This document shows, in pieces, positions 55,871 through 64,000 of a DNA stretch of 64,000 nt. Location of the stretch: the NCBI RefSeq assembly GCF_007992095.1, contig NZ_BJZP01000011.1:62001-126000 (forward strand). The letters run 5' to 3'. This stretch comes from Paenirhizobium naphthalenivorans (GTDB lineage Bacteria > Pseudomonadota > Alphaproteobacteria > Rhizobiales > Rhizobiaceae). Both the position numbers and the translations under genes were made by a program. A model generated the notes under the pieces. The model was not told the origin of the DNA. It saw only the letters and a list, made by a program, of their open reading frames with translations, and did no database searches. Position 1 is the stretch's first letter, and every line of letters begins with the position of its first letter.

Positions 55871-57157
55871 CTAGCCTTCCAGGCTATCGAGCATGCGATA
55901 CCAAGCCACCATGGCCCCGACACCGATCTGGCGTAGTGCATGGAGTGGGATCGTCCGGATCGGCGACAGGGGAAAGGGTAGCGCCGATGGATCGCCGCTC
56001 TCGAAATAGTCGGCCAGGCGGGGTCCCAGTGCCGCCATCAACGCAATGCCTCGCCCCTGGCAGCCCGCGGCGACAACAAGCCCCTTTTCCGGCTCGTGCA
56101 AGTGCGGCAAGTGGTCGGTCGTCATGGCGACGCGACCGAACCAGCGATGCTCGATCGCCACCCCTTCGAGTTGCGGAAAAAGCCGGAGCATGGCCACCTG
56201 CAGGTGTTGCCAGTCCTTCTCACTCCTCGGCTCGCCCATCCGCCCTCGCCCACCCAGCACCAGCCGGCCGTCGGCGCTCTTGCGATAGTAAACTAGGATG
56301 CGACGGCTGTCGGAGACGGCCTGTCCATGCGGCAGAACGGTTTCCTGTAAATCGGGGGGCAAAGGCGCGGTCGCGATCTGGAAAGAGTGCAGCGGAACCA
56401 GGCTCCTGGCCAGCCCCGGCACCAAAGCATCGGAATAGGCATTGGTGGCGACGAGCACAGAGCGCGCCATAACCGGATGCCCGGCACTGGTCTCGACGCG
56501 CCACTCCCCCCCCTCTCGCCGCAGCCCGGTTGCCCCGACGCCGGTGGCGATCTGCGCCCCGGCTTCAGTCGCCAGACGCGCCAGCCCGAAAACGAAGGCA
56601 AGCGGGTTGATCGTCCCGGCCCGGCGATCGAGCCAGCCTCCCAGATAGCCGGTCGCGCCGGTGAGAAGCGCGATCTCCGCTCCATTCAGCAGCATCGCGT
56701 CCGCGCCGCGGACCTGCCATTGCCGGCTGCGCTGCGTGATCGCAGCCATGGCCGCATCCGTATGCGCGGCCTGAATCCAGCCGGACCGGACATGCTCGAC
56801 ATCAAGCCCTTCGGTGTCGATCAGTTTGAAGACCGTGTCCGCCGCGCCTGCCGCAAAATCGATCAGTACCTCGCCCTGGCGATCACCGAAAATCTCGAGC
56901 AAGCGCTCCGGGTCGAACTTGAGACCGGGAATGACCTGCCCGCCATTCAGCCCCGACGCTCCCTCGCCCAGACCACGCGCCTCCATGACACGCACAGAAA
57001 GGCCCCGTAACGCCGCCGCATAGGCGGTCGAGAGGCCTTGAAAACCACCGCCGACCACCGCCAGATCGACACGCTCCGGGCCTGTAATTGGCAAATCCGA
57101 AAAGGCCGAGCGGTCGGGCAGACGCCAGACGGGCTTCGAGAAATGCGACGGGTTCAT
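55871..57157 (-). CDS. FAD-dependent amine/D-amino-acid oxidase (DadA/PuuB-like)
   Basis: 428 residues. The dinucleotide-binding start VDLAVVGGGFQGLSTAYAAA is at about residues 30-49, and GASGLNGGQVIPG and a C-terminal GCQGRGIALMAALG follow. The architecture matches gamma-glutamylputrescine oxidase and related enzymes that oxidise an amine to aldehyde or keto acid with hydrogen peroxide production. The ATG at 57157 is chosen because AGGA lies about 10 nt upstream. It is monocistronic and convergent with the PhyH gene. Confidence 0.87.
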   Translation of the reverse strand: MNPSHFSKPVWRLPDRSAFSDLPITGPERVDLAVVGGGFQGLSTAYAAALRGLSVRVMEARGLGEGASGLNGGQVIPGLKFDPERLLEIFGDRQGEVLIDFAAGAADTVFKLIDTEGLDVEHVRSGWIQAAHTDAAMAAITQRSRQWQVRGADAMLLNGAEIALLTGATGYLGGWLDRRAGTINPLAFVFGLARLATEAGAQIATGVGATGLRREGGEWRVETSAGHPVMARSVLVATNAYSDALVPGLARSLVPLHSFQIATAPLPPDLQETVLPHGQAVSDSRRILVYYRKSADGRLVLGGRGRMGEPRSEKDWQHLQVAMLRLFPQLEGVAIEHRWFGRVAMTTDHLPHLHEPEKGLVVAAGCQGRGIALMAALGPRLADYFESGDPSALPFPLSPIRTIPLHALRQIGVGAMVAWYRMLDSLEG

Positions 57158-57257
57158 GCAAATACGTCCTGGAAAATGCCTTGAAAAAATCAAGGTGCAT
57201 GCTGGACGCGGCCCTTCTGAAAATCAATAGAATTTTAGGGAGTATGCTGCGCCGCCC

Positions 57258-57971
57258 TCAACCCTGGTGACTGGAGCGCAATGGCTTTTCCGGCAGGCGC
57301 CAATCGATCGGATCCAGCCCGCGCGAGACGAGAAAATCATTCGCCTTGGAGAAATGCCGACAACCGAAAAAACCGTTATGAGCAGACAGCGGCGACGGAT
57401 GCGGCGCCGTCAGGACGAGATGCCGCTGACGATCGACGAACGCAGCCTTCTTCTGCGCATAGGCGCCCCACAGCATGAAGACGACATTGTCGCATTCGTC
57501 ATTGACCACGCGGATGACGGCATCGGTGAAACGCTCCCAGCCTCGCCCCTGATGGGCGCCAGCGCGCGCTTCCTCCACCGTCAACACGCTGTTCAGCAGC
57601 AGCACACCCTGCTGCGCCCAGCTTTCCAGAAAGCCGTGAGCGGCGGGCGGAATGCCGAGATCGCTCTGCAGTTCCTTGTAGATATTGACCAGCGACGGGG
57701 GAACGCGCACGCCGGGTTGCACGCTGAAGCACAACCCATGCGCCTGCCCCGCGCCATGGTAAGGATCCTGGCCGAGAATGACGACACGCACCCGATCGAG
57801 TGGCGTCAGGTCGAGGGCGCGGAAATAATCCGCTCCCTTGGGAAAGATGCGTTTGCCGGCGTGCTTTTCCGCGACGAGGAATTCCCGCAACTGCTGCATG
57901 TAAGGACTGGCGAATTCCGGCCCGAGAACTCTTTTCCAACTCTCCTCGAGACGAACATCTGACCCGCTCAT
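57258..57971 (-). CDS. ung: Uracil-DNA glycosylase Ung
   Basis: 237 residues. Family 1 motifs are complete: catalytic Asp69 in [31 protein letters not shown], and the C-terminal [13 protein letters not shown]. It removes uracil from DNA to start base-excision repair. There is no strong ribosome-binding site before the ATG at 57971, but homologues start here. Confidence 0.97.
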   Translation of the reverse strand: MSGSDVRLEESWKRVLGPEFASPYMQQLREFLVAEKHAGKRIFPKGADYFRALDLTPLDRVRVVILGQDPYHGAGQAHGLCFSVQPGVRVPPSLVNIYKELQSDLGIPPAAHGFLESWAQQGVLLLNSVLTVEEARAGAHQGRGWERFTDAVIRVVNDECDNVVFMLWGAYAQKKAAFVDRQRHLVLTAPHPSPLSAHNGFFGCRHFSKANDFLVSRGLDPIDWRLPEKPLRSSHQG

Positions 57972-58080
57972 TGCCGCAACATACCTTTTTTGTTTAGATG
58001 GTCAGGCCGATTGAACGGCAGCAGTCGGGACTGTCAACCCCGGCGGCGTTTGTTGCAGAGAATTCGGTGAGGAACGACGG

Positions 58081-58446
58081 GTGAAGGCACTTGCAATTCT
58101 GTGGCAACGCCATCGCCTGCTGCTCGGCGCTTTCCTCGTGACGACCCTGATCACACTCTTCTTCGCCACTCGCTTCCTTCTTTCCATTCTCTATTGGAGC
58201 GATCCGGCCCACCGAAATCAGCCACTCGAAGGCTGGATGACAATCGGCTATGTGGCCCATTCCTACGACGTCCCGCGCGACCGCTTGATGGAGATCCTCA
58301 ACCTTCAACCATCGGACAATCAGAACAAGAGGGCGCGGCCGACGCTGGAGCGGATCGCCCGCGACCAAGGCCAGTCGCTCGACGCATTCGAAATCGACGT
58401 CAAGGCGGCAATCGCCCTGCTGCGGGCGCAAGAGCCGAGCCGATGA
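58081..58446 (+). CDS. Small membrane protein upstream of dedA, unknown function
   Basis: 121 residues. One N-terminal membrane helix (about 14-40), then a soluble domain of about 75 residues (WMTIGYVAHSYDVPRDRLME, IARDQGQSLDAFEIDV) that resembles a small helical adaptor. No family assignment. GTG start at 58081 with GAGGAAC upstream. Its stop overlaps the start of the DedA gene by 4 nt, so the pair is co-translated. Confidence 0.75.
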   Translation: MKALAILWQRHRLLLGAFLVTTLITLFFATRFLLSILYWSDPAHRNQPLEGWMTIGYVAHSYDVPRDRLMEILNLQPSDNQNKRARPTLERIARDQGQSLDAFEIDVKAAIALLRAQEPSR

Positions 58447-59045
58447 CGGAGCAGTTGCTGGCACTCCTGCCGACTTACGGCCTGCCGCTGCTGGCAGCGG
58501 TCACGGGATTGAGCTGCCTCGGTCTACCTCTCCCCGCCTCGATCGTCATGATGCTGATGGGCGCCTTTGCCGCCGCCGGCGACTTCAACCTCGTCGCAGT
58601 CTTTGTCACGGCGCTTGCCGCGGCCGTGCTCGGCGACCAGACCGGTTTTGCCATCGGGCGAGTGAGCGGAGCGACCATCATGGCGCGGATCGCTAAGACC
58701 CCCTCGCGACAGGAGGCGCTCGCCCGGGCCGAGGCGCGCATCAACAGCCGTGGCGCGGTCGCCGTCTTTCTCACGCGCTGGCTGCTCGCACCGCTCGGTC
58801 CCTACGTCAATCTGATCGCGGGTGCCACGGCGTTTTCCTGGACACGCTTCACGCTCTGCGGCGTGGCCGGGGAGGTGTTCTGGGTCGGCGGCTATACCGG
58901 CCTTGGCGTGACCTTCAGCAATAATGTCACAAGCATCGCGGGAATCGTCGGGGACCTGAGCGGTTTCCTCGCCGCCGGCGCCGTAGCACTCTATCTCGGC
59001 TGGCGGATCGTCAAAATCCTGCGGCGGAAGGACGTGAAAGTCTAA
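58443..59045 (+). CDS. DedA-family membrane protein
   Basis: 200 residues with four to six helices. Family motifs are LPLPASIVMMLMGAFAA, the glycine/aspartate motif LGDQTGFAIGR, and RWLLAPLGPYVNLIAGA with the conserved arginine. DedA proteins are linked to phospholipid flipping, proton-motive force and antibiotic tolerance. The ATG at 58443 overlaps the upstream gene by 4 nt. Confidence 0.9.
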   Translation: MTEQLLALLPTYGLPLLAAVTGLSCLGLPLPASIVMMLMGAFAAAGDFNLVAVFVTALAAAVLGDQTGFAIGRVSGATIMARIAKTPSRQEALARAEARINSRGAVAVFLTRWLLAPLGPYVNLIAGATAFSWTRFTLCGVAGEVFWVGGYTGLGVTFSNNVTSIAGIVGDLSGFLAAGAVALYLGWRIVKILRRKDVKV

Positions 59046-59158
59046 CTACGCCGTGCAACCACAACTTACCGGCTTGGCCCTCTATTCCCGAAAGGATATG
59101 GTTGCCGAACTGTCATATGTCGATGCTATGCGGGGATACCCCGCAACGAGGATGTCTC

Positions 59159-60352
59159 ATGACTGTTTTGTTCTGGATCTGCGCGCTTGCCCTTTCCGTT
59201 CATCTCCTCAGCATCCTGATCGTGCTGGCTCACAAGAAGCGTGCCGAACCGGGCGCGCCGGCAAAGGTCCGCCCCTCCGTCACCATCCTTCGGCCCATAT
59301 GCGGTCTGGAGAACAACCTTGCCGAAACGCTTGCCTCGGCCTTCCGCCTCGATTGGCCGAACTACGAGATCGTGTTCTGCGTTGCCTCGCCAGCCGATCC
59401 CGCCATCGCGGTGGCTCGCCGGGTAATGGAGGCGTACCCGGATGCCAACACCCGCCTGCTGGTCGGCGAGGACGTCTTCAGCCCCAATCCGAAAATGAAC
59501 AACCTGATCAAAGGCTGGCGTTCCGCCGAGCATGACTGGATCGTCATCGCCGACAGCAATGTGCGCTTGCCACGCGACTATCTACAGCGTCTGTTTGCCC
59601 GGTGGACCCCGGGCACCGGGCTCGTCTGCGCGCCGCCGGTCGGCGCCGACCCCGCAGGTTTCGCCGCGGAACTTGAATGCGCCTGGCTGAACAGCTTTCA
59701 GGCCCGCTGGCAATTGCTGGCCGACGCCGTGGGCCTTGGCTTCGCGCAAGGGAAATCGATGTTGCTCAACCGCCAGGTCATGGCACGCGCCGGCGGTTTT
59801 GAACGACTGGGCGAAGAGATCGCCGAGGATGCCGCCGCGACCCATTTGATCCGCGCGACCGGGCTCAAGGTCCGGCTGGTGACGGAGCCCTTCGACCAGC
59901 CGCTCGGCCACCGTTCCCTCAATGCGGTCTGGCGGCGGCAATTGCGCTGGGCACGCCTGCGCCGCACCTCCTTCCCGCTCTTTTTCGCGCCGGAACTCTT
60001 TGCCGGCGGTGCGTTGCCAATTGCCGCTCTTGCCGGTCTGACGGCCACTGGTCTCTGCTCGCCGCTAACCTTCGCGCTCTATGTGCTTGCCTGGTACGGC
60101 GGTGAAATGCTGCTGAGCCGGGCTTTTCACTGGCACATGGGACGCATGACTCCGGTCATGATGGTCCTGCGTGATCTCGTCCTGCCCGCCCTTTGGATCG
60201 TCGCATGGTTCGGCGATGGCTTCGTCTGGCGAGGCAATGCGATGTCGGTCACGAGGGAGGCGTCGGCGAAAGCGGCCGCCACCGCCCGAATCCGCCGCAT
60301 CGTCGACAAGACGAAGGAACGCGCAAAGGCACTGGCGACACTTCGGCATTAG
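59159..60352 (+). CDS. Ceramide glucosyltransferase-like GT21 enzyme (glycosyltransferase)
   Basis: 397 residues. N-terminal membrane helix (about 2-22), GT-A catalytic domain with VTILRPICGLENNLAETL, DSN (in VIADSNVRLP), a second acidic motif in EIAEDAAATH, and the membrane-processive motif RRQLRWARLRR. Further hydrophobic helices end the protein. These are features of ceramide glucosyltransferases and HpnI-type enzymes. In rhizobia such enzymes make glucosylceramide or related glycolipids. The exact acceptor is uncertain. GAGGATG before the ATG at 59159 sets the start. Confidence 0.85.
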   Translation: MTVLFWICALALSVHLLSILIVLAHKKRAEPGAPAKVRPSVTILRPICGLENNLAETLASAFRLDWPNYEIVFCVASPADPAIAVARRVMEAYPDANTRLLVGEDVFSPNPKMNNLIKGWRSAEHDWIVIADSNVRLPRDYLQRLFARWTPGTGLVCAPPVGADPAGFAAELECAWLNSFQARWQLLADAVGLGFAQGKSMLLNRQVMARAGGFERLGEEIAEDAAATHLIRATGLKVRLVTEPFDQPLGHRSLNAVWRRQLRWARLRRTSFPLFFAPELFAGGALPIAALAGLTATGLCSPLTFALYVLAWYGGEMLLSRAFHWHMGRMTPVMMVLRDLVLPALWIVAWFGDGFVWRGNAMSVTREASAKAAATARIRRIVDKTKERAKALATLRH

Positions 60353-60541
60353 GAATGTTCTTCTCTACAGGCATCAAGCGACCGACTTGAAGAAAACCGA
60401 CCTTGATGTCCACATTTTCGACAAGGCAATGATGATATCGCGGGGCCTTACCGATCACTGATCCTTAAGGGACTTGCTCCGAGCAGCTCGAAAGCGAAAC
60501 GGGAACGGCGCCTTCGCGCCGCCCCGCCCGCAGGGAGGGTC

Positions 60542-62113
60542 TCAGATCGAACCCGCGCCCATCTGTTCCGCGATGTAGTCGGCCTGGCGGATCGCCAGCG
60601 TCACGATGGTGAGTGTCGGGTTTTCCGCCGCCCCCGTGGTGAACTGACTGCCGTCGGAGACGAACAGGTTCTTGATGTCGTGCGTCTGACCGTGCTTGTT
60701 GACGACACCATCCCTGGCCTTCTCGCTCATGCGATTGGTGCCAAGGTTGTGTGTCGACGGATAGGGCGGCGTCGGGAACGAGCGGGTCGCCCCGACCGCC
60801 TCATAGATCGCCATGCCCTGTTTGTAGGCGTGGTTGCGCATCGCCTCGTCGTTCGGATGGTCGGTGAACGAGACATCGGGGATCGGCATGCCGTGCTTGT
60901 CCTTGAGCTCCTTATGCAGGGTCACCCGGTTGGTCTCCTGCGGCATGTCCTCGCCGACGATCCACAGACCCGCCATATTGGCATATTGGTCCATCGCCGA
61001 GGCGAACGACCGGCCCCAGCCGCCCGGATCGAGGAAGGCCGCCATGAACGGCACGCCGAGCGACAGCGTCTCCAACTCGTAGCCACCGACGAAGCCGCGC
61101 GACGGATCATGACGCGCTTCGTCGCGGACGATGCCCGCCATGGTCGTACCACGATACATGTGCACCGGCTTTTCAAACACCGCATAGACCGAGCCGGTGG
61201 TATGGCGCATGTAGTTTTTGCCCACCTGTCCGGAGGAATTGGCAAGACCATCGGGGAACATCGAAGAGGCCGAGTTGAGCAGCAGCCGCGGGCTTTCGAT
61301 CGAATTGCCGGCGACGCAGACGATGCGGGCCTTCTGGCTCTTCAGGTTGCCGTCCTTGTCCGCATAGACGACGGCCGTCACCTTGCCGGACTTGTCATGC
61401 TCGATCTTGACGACATGCGAGTTCGGCCGCACTTCCAGCTTGCCGGTCGCCTCACCCTTGGGGATCTCGGTGTAGAGCGTTGACCACTTGGCACCCCACT
61501 TGCAGCCCTGGAAACAAAAGCCGGTCTGCTGACAGCTGTTGCGATCGTCGCGCGGCGCCGAGTTGATCGCCATATTGCCGGTATGGCATTCCTTGTAGCC
61601 CAGCTTGTCGGCGCCGGCTTTGAGGATCTTGAAATTGTTGTTGCCGGGCAGCCCCTCGATGCCGTTGGTGCGGGTAACGCCCATCTTGTCCTCGGCCTTG
61701 GCATAATAAGGCTCGAGATCTGCAAGGGTGATCGGCCAGTCCAGCAGGTTGGCGCCCTCGATCTTGCCGTAGGTCGTCAGGTCCTTGAACTCATGCTCCT
61801 GGAAGCGCAGCGAGGCGCCCGCCCAGTGGGTCGTGGTGCCGCCGACTGCCTTGACGATCCAGGCCGGCAAGTTGGGGAAGTCCTTCGACACGCGCCAGCC
61901 GCCGCCTGTGGTGCGGTTGTCGAGCCAGGCGAGCTGGGCAAAGCTGTCCCATTCGTCATTGATGAAGTCTTCATATTCGTGCCGGCTACCGGCTTCGAGA
62001 ATGACGACGTCGATGCCCTTCTGGGCGAGTTCGTTGCCGAGCGTTCCGCCGCCCGCACCAGAACCGATGATGACGACTACACTATCGTCGTTGAGATCAT
62101 AAGGCGCTGCCAT
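60542..62113 (-). CDS. GMC-family FAD dehydrogenase, gluconate dehydrogenase-like large subunit
   Basis: 523 residues. The FAD-binding start VVVIIGSGAGGGTLGNELA is at about residues 12-30. GGTTTHWAGASLRF, the cysteine-rich stretch SCQQTGFCFQGCKWG (about 195-209) and the C-terminal TGAAENPTLTIVTLA follow, as in membrane-bound gluconate or keto-gluconate dehydrogenases. It oxidises a sugar acid or alcohol in the periplasm. It has no signal of its own and is likely co-exported with the Tat-signal subunit encoded 116 nt upstream. No cytochrome subunit gene is present nearby. Confidence 0.9.
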   Translation of the reverse strand: MAAPYDLNDDSVVVIIGSGAGGGTLGNELAQKGIDVVILEAGSRHEYEDFINDEWDSFAQLAWLDNRTTGGGWRVSKDFPNLPAWIVKAVGGTTTHWAGASLRFQEHEFKDLTTYGKIEGANLLDWPITLADLEPYYAKAEDKMGVTRTNGIEGLPGNNNFKILKAGADKLGYKECHTGNMAINSAPRDDRNSCQQTGFCFQGCKWGAKWSTLYTEIPKGEATGKLEVRPNSHVVKIEHDKSGKVTAVVYADKDGNLKSQKARIVCVAGNSIESPRLLLNSASSMFPDGLANSSGQVGKNYMRHTTGSVYAVFEKPVHMYRGTTMAGIVRDEARHDPSRGFVGGYELETLSLGVPFMAAFLDPGGWGRSFASAMDQYANMAGLWIVGEDMPQETNRVTLHKELKDKHGMPIPDVSFTDHPNDEAMRNHAYKQGMAIYEAVGATRSFPTPPYPSTHNLGTNRMSEKARDGVVNKHGQTHDIKNLFVSDGSQFTTGAAENPTLTIVTLAIRQADYIAEQMGAGSI

Positions 62114-62229
62114 GATTTCCTCCCAGGAATGTCAAATCGGCATTTTTGAGAATGCGCCGCCGCGCCCATCCGCGATGGGCCTCCTCAGGCGGCGATGCTG
62201 TTCGCTTGCACATTGCAGAAACCGGCGAC

Positions 62230-62763
62230 TTACAGCCACTCGATGTCGTTGAAGCCGCGCTCGATGTAACCGCCCTTGGAATAGGACTCGCCCTCGTAGC
62301 CGAAGATCGGCCAGAGTTCTTTCTGGTTATAGAGACTGACGACGAGGTCGCCGCGCACCGCCTGGAAGAAAGGCGTCGTCTCGATGTCGCGCAGGATGGC
62401 GACCCGATCGTCCTCCCAGCCAAGGCCGCGATAGCCACCGGCACCGGCACGACTGTCGAGATCGGCTATGCCATCCTCGATCAGTTTCTTGTGCGCCTCA
62501 TCCTTGGCAGCGCGGTCATCCTGGCCCTTGACGGCGATCGCATAGAAACGGTCGGCAAGTTGATCGTGCGGATAGATGTCTCGGGCAAGCTTAATCAGCG
62601 TCGCCAGGGTCTCCGGCTTGAGCGCTTTGGCTTCAAGTGCCCAGGCGGCCTGCGGACAGATCACCGCCGAACCGCTGATCACCAGCAGGGCGCCCACGGT
62701 GCCACCGCGCTTGAGCAATTCGCGGCGGGAAATCCCATTCGATTTTTCGTAAAGCGTAACCAC
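62230..62763 (-). CDS. Gluconate 2-dehydrogenase subunit 3-like protein with Tat signal
   Basis: 177 residues. The N-terminus has a clear twin-arginine signal (SRRELLKRGG, about 12-21) followed by a hydrophobic core ending AWALE. The mature part is of the gluconate_2-dh3 family, with ARDIYPHDQLADRFYAIAV and a C-terminal LWPIFGYEGESYSKGGYIERG run. It should escort the FAD subunit through the Tat system. It is the upstream gene of the pair. Confidence 0.9.
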   Translation of the reverse strand: MVTLYEKSNGISRRELLKRGGTVGALLVISGSAVICPQAAWALEAKALKPETLATLIKLARDIYPHDQLADRFYAIAVKGQDDRAAKDEAHKKLIEDGIADLDSRAGAGGYRGLGWEDDRVAILRDIETTPFFQAVRGDLVVSLYNQKELWPIFGYEGESYSKGGYIERGFNDIEWL

Positions 62764-62905
62764 GTCAGTCTCCTCCCAGGGTCATGTGGCATGGTCGAGG
62801 GGCCGGTCTCCTTCCGGTCCGTCGTCGGGCGGCGCGATAACCGCGCCCTACCCCTGTCGAAAAAACCGAAGCCCGCGGATCCTCCGGCCCGCGAACCTCC
62901 GGTTC

Positions 62906-63301
62906 CTACTTGTAGCGCCCGTGGCGCTGAAGAACCTCGATTTTGTAGCCATCGGGGTCCGTCATGAAAAAGAAGCGGGCGAGCAACGCCCCGTCGCGGT
63001 TGAACTCGACAATCTTGCCCGGATTGAGCCCGAGAGCGGTCACACGGCTGTGCTCGATATCGAGGTCGGCGACGCTGACGGCGAGATGGCCATAGCCTGC
63101 ACCGAGATCATAGGCCTCTTCACGGCCCTTGTTGACGGTCAGTTCAAGTTCGAACTCGCTCTCTTCATTGCTGAGATAGATCAGCGTGAAGGTGTCGAAA
63201 TCCAGCCGTTCGGCAATGTCGAGACCAAAGGCCTTCTGGTAGAAATCGACGGAACGGGTTTCTTCCATCACCCGGATCATCGAATGGATCATCTTCGCCA
63301 A
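62906..63301 (-). CDS. Glyoxalase I-like (VOC family) protein
   Basis: 131 residues if it starts at the TTG at 63301, which has GAGGAG 7 nt upstream and yields the MAKMIHSMIRV start. The ATG at 63292 is an alternative. The four metal ligands of glyoxalase I are in place: His in IHSMIRV, Glu in FELELT, His in YGHLAV and Glu in KIEVLQRH. It isomerises the methylglyoxal-glutathione adduct or a related substrate. Confidence 0.88.
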   Translation of the reverse strand: MAKMIHSMIRVMEETRSVDFYQKAFGLDIAERLDFDTFTLIYLSNEESEFELELTVNKGREEAYDLGAGYGHLAVSVADLDIEHSRVTALGLNPGKIVEFNRDGALLARFFFMTDPDGYKIEVLQRHGRYK

Positions 63302-63515
63302 GGGATACTCCTCGTTCAGGCAAATCATCGAATGATGAGAGTTTCCAATACCGGTGGCAAATCGGGTAGCAGCGGGCTACCGCACTGACGATATTTCCAG
63401 TGAAGACGCGGCATCCGCCCAGATCCCGCGCCAAAACCGCCACGTTTTGGGAAATTGACCGACCAACCGTCGGGCCGCATAATAGGCGTCAAAAGAAAAG
63501 CCGGAGGAGCATGCC

Positions 63516-63824
63516 ATGTGTGAAGTCTTTGCGGGACAGGACCCCGCCCGTTACCGGGCGGTCAACCGATCGGTCCGGATCGGTGGCCATTCGACCAGCA
63601 TCCAGATCGAGGCGGCCTTCTGGGACCTGATCGACGAGATCGCCGCCAGTCAGGCGATGTCGACCTCACGCTTCCTGTCGACACTTTATGACGAGGCCCT
63701 GGAGATCAACGGCGCGGTTTCCAACTTCGCCTCGCTCTTGCGCACCAGCTGTCTGATCTACCTGATGAGCAAGGCGCAGCACCCGGAAGTCCAGCATGAG
63801 TTTCACATCATCGCGGCGGAATGA
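63516..63824 (+). CDS. Ribbon-helix-helix domain protein (RHH_4 type)
   Basis: 102 residues. It begins MCEVFAGQDPARYRAVNRSV and has the RHH_4 pattern SVRIGGHSTSIQIEAAFWDLIDE when read through. It is conserved among alphaproteobacteria as a probable DNA-binding protein of unknown target. GGAGGAG lies 5 nt before the ATG. Confidence 0.85.
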   Translation: MCEVFAGQDPARYRAVNRSVRIGGHSTSIQIEAAFWDLIDEIAASQAMSTSRFLSTLYDEALEINGAVSNFASLLRTSCLIYLMSKAQHPEVQHEFHIIAAE

Positions 63825-63836
63825 CCTGCGCCCCTT

Positions 63837-64000
63837 TCACCGGACGGTGCGTACGGCATTGATCACATAACCGTCGACGTTGATACCGACGTTCAGGGTC
63901 ATGGCGTCCAGCGCCTGAACAGTGCGTCGGCAACCAGGCACATGACTTCGTCGACCGACAGCGCCATCCACTCAAGGGAAGAGGATGGCTATCGCGGCTC
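63837..64000 (-). pseudogene. Fragment of a frameshifted coding sequence at the right edge
   Basis: No full open frame exists, but the minus strand gives pieces in different frames that join sensibly. DSHPLPL leads to LEWMALSVDEVMCLVADALF, and then ALDAMTLNVGINVDGYV ends at a TGA (63837-63839). Adding one base near 63977 (GGG run) and one near 63914 (CC) fuses them. The product is not recognised. It is either a decayed gene or an error-affected one running off the window. Confidence 0.4.

Overview
The window looks like a chromosomal segment of a high-GC alphaproteobacterium of the Rhizobiaceae (Rhizobium, Agrobacterium, Ensifer or a close relative). The evidence is the sciP-fliJ-ctrA-chpT-eipA cell-cycle neighbourhood, a Bra/Liv amino-acid transporter with its DUF6867 companion, the rluD-rpoH-purA neighbourhood, a rhizobial urease operon with its interleaved small genes, and RIME-like palindromes. 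Genes are densely packed and often overlap by 1-4 nt. No tRNA, rRNA, CRISPR array or insertion sequence was recognised.

Left third (1-19 kb): a truncated membrane GGDEF protein and a Prx5-type peroxiredoxin precede a long minus-strand urea block. Read 5' to 3' on that strand, the order is urtA, urtB, urtC, urtD, a frameshifted alpha/beta hydrolase, urtE, an LpqC-type esterase, ureD, ureA, DUF1272, ureB, GFA, LprI-like, a GT29-like protein and ureC. UrtABCDE imports urea and UreABC hydrolyses it. The nickel-delivery genes ureE, ureF and ureG are not here. Divergent from urtA are an NCS1-permease-like protein fused to a hybrid histidine kinase and a LuxR-type response regulator, which together look like the local nitrogen-source sensor. 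Two inverted repeats lie between the two units.

19-29 kb: an acyl-CoA synthetase, a branched-chain amino-acid ABC transporter (livH-M-G-F, DUF6867, then the binding protein), a long intergenic region, a DUF2793 protein with a C1q-like end, and a solo LuxR regulator.

29-44 kb: the cell-cycle and housekeeping island. It holds sciP, a PqiA-like protein, a small GNAT, fliJ-like, ctrA (with five GANTC sites and a CtrA half-site upstream), an atypical receiver, chpT and eipA. These are followed by a coiled-coil membrane protein, an rRNA/tRNA methyltransferase, a DUF6476 protein, an RluD-type pseudouridine synthase, rpoH with a sigma-32-like promoter, a large acidic membrane protein, purA and an EamA exporter.

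44-64 kb: an uncharacterised catabolic cluster (creatininase-family hydrolase, LysR regulator, NMT1-type ABC importer, cytosine-deaminase-like amidohydrolase, FAD-linked oxidase). It appears to be co-regulated through a shared 16-bp promoter motif. Accessory genes follow: a quinone reductase-like flavoprotein, LtrA, RidA, a PhyH dioxygenase, a DadA-like oxidase, ung, DedA, a ceramide glucosyltransferase-like enzyme, a Tat-exported GMC dehydrogenase pair, a glyoxalase and an RHH protein. The last 160 bp look like a frameshifted gene fragment.
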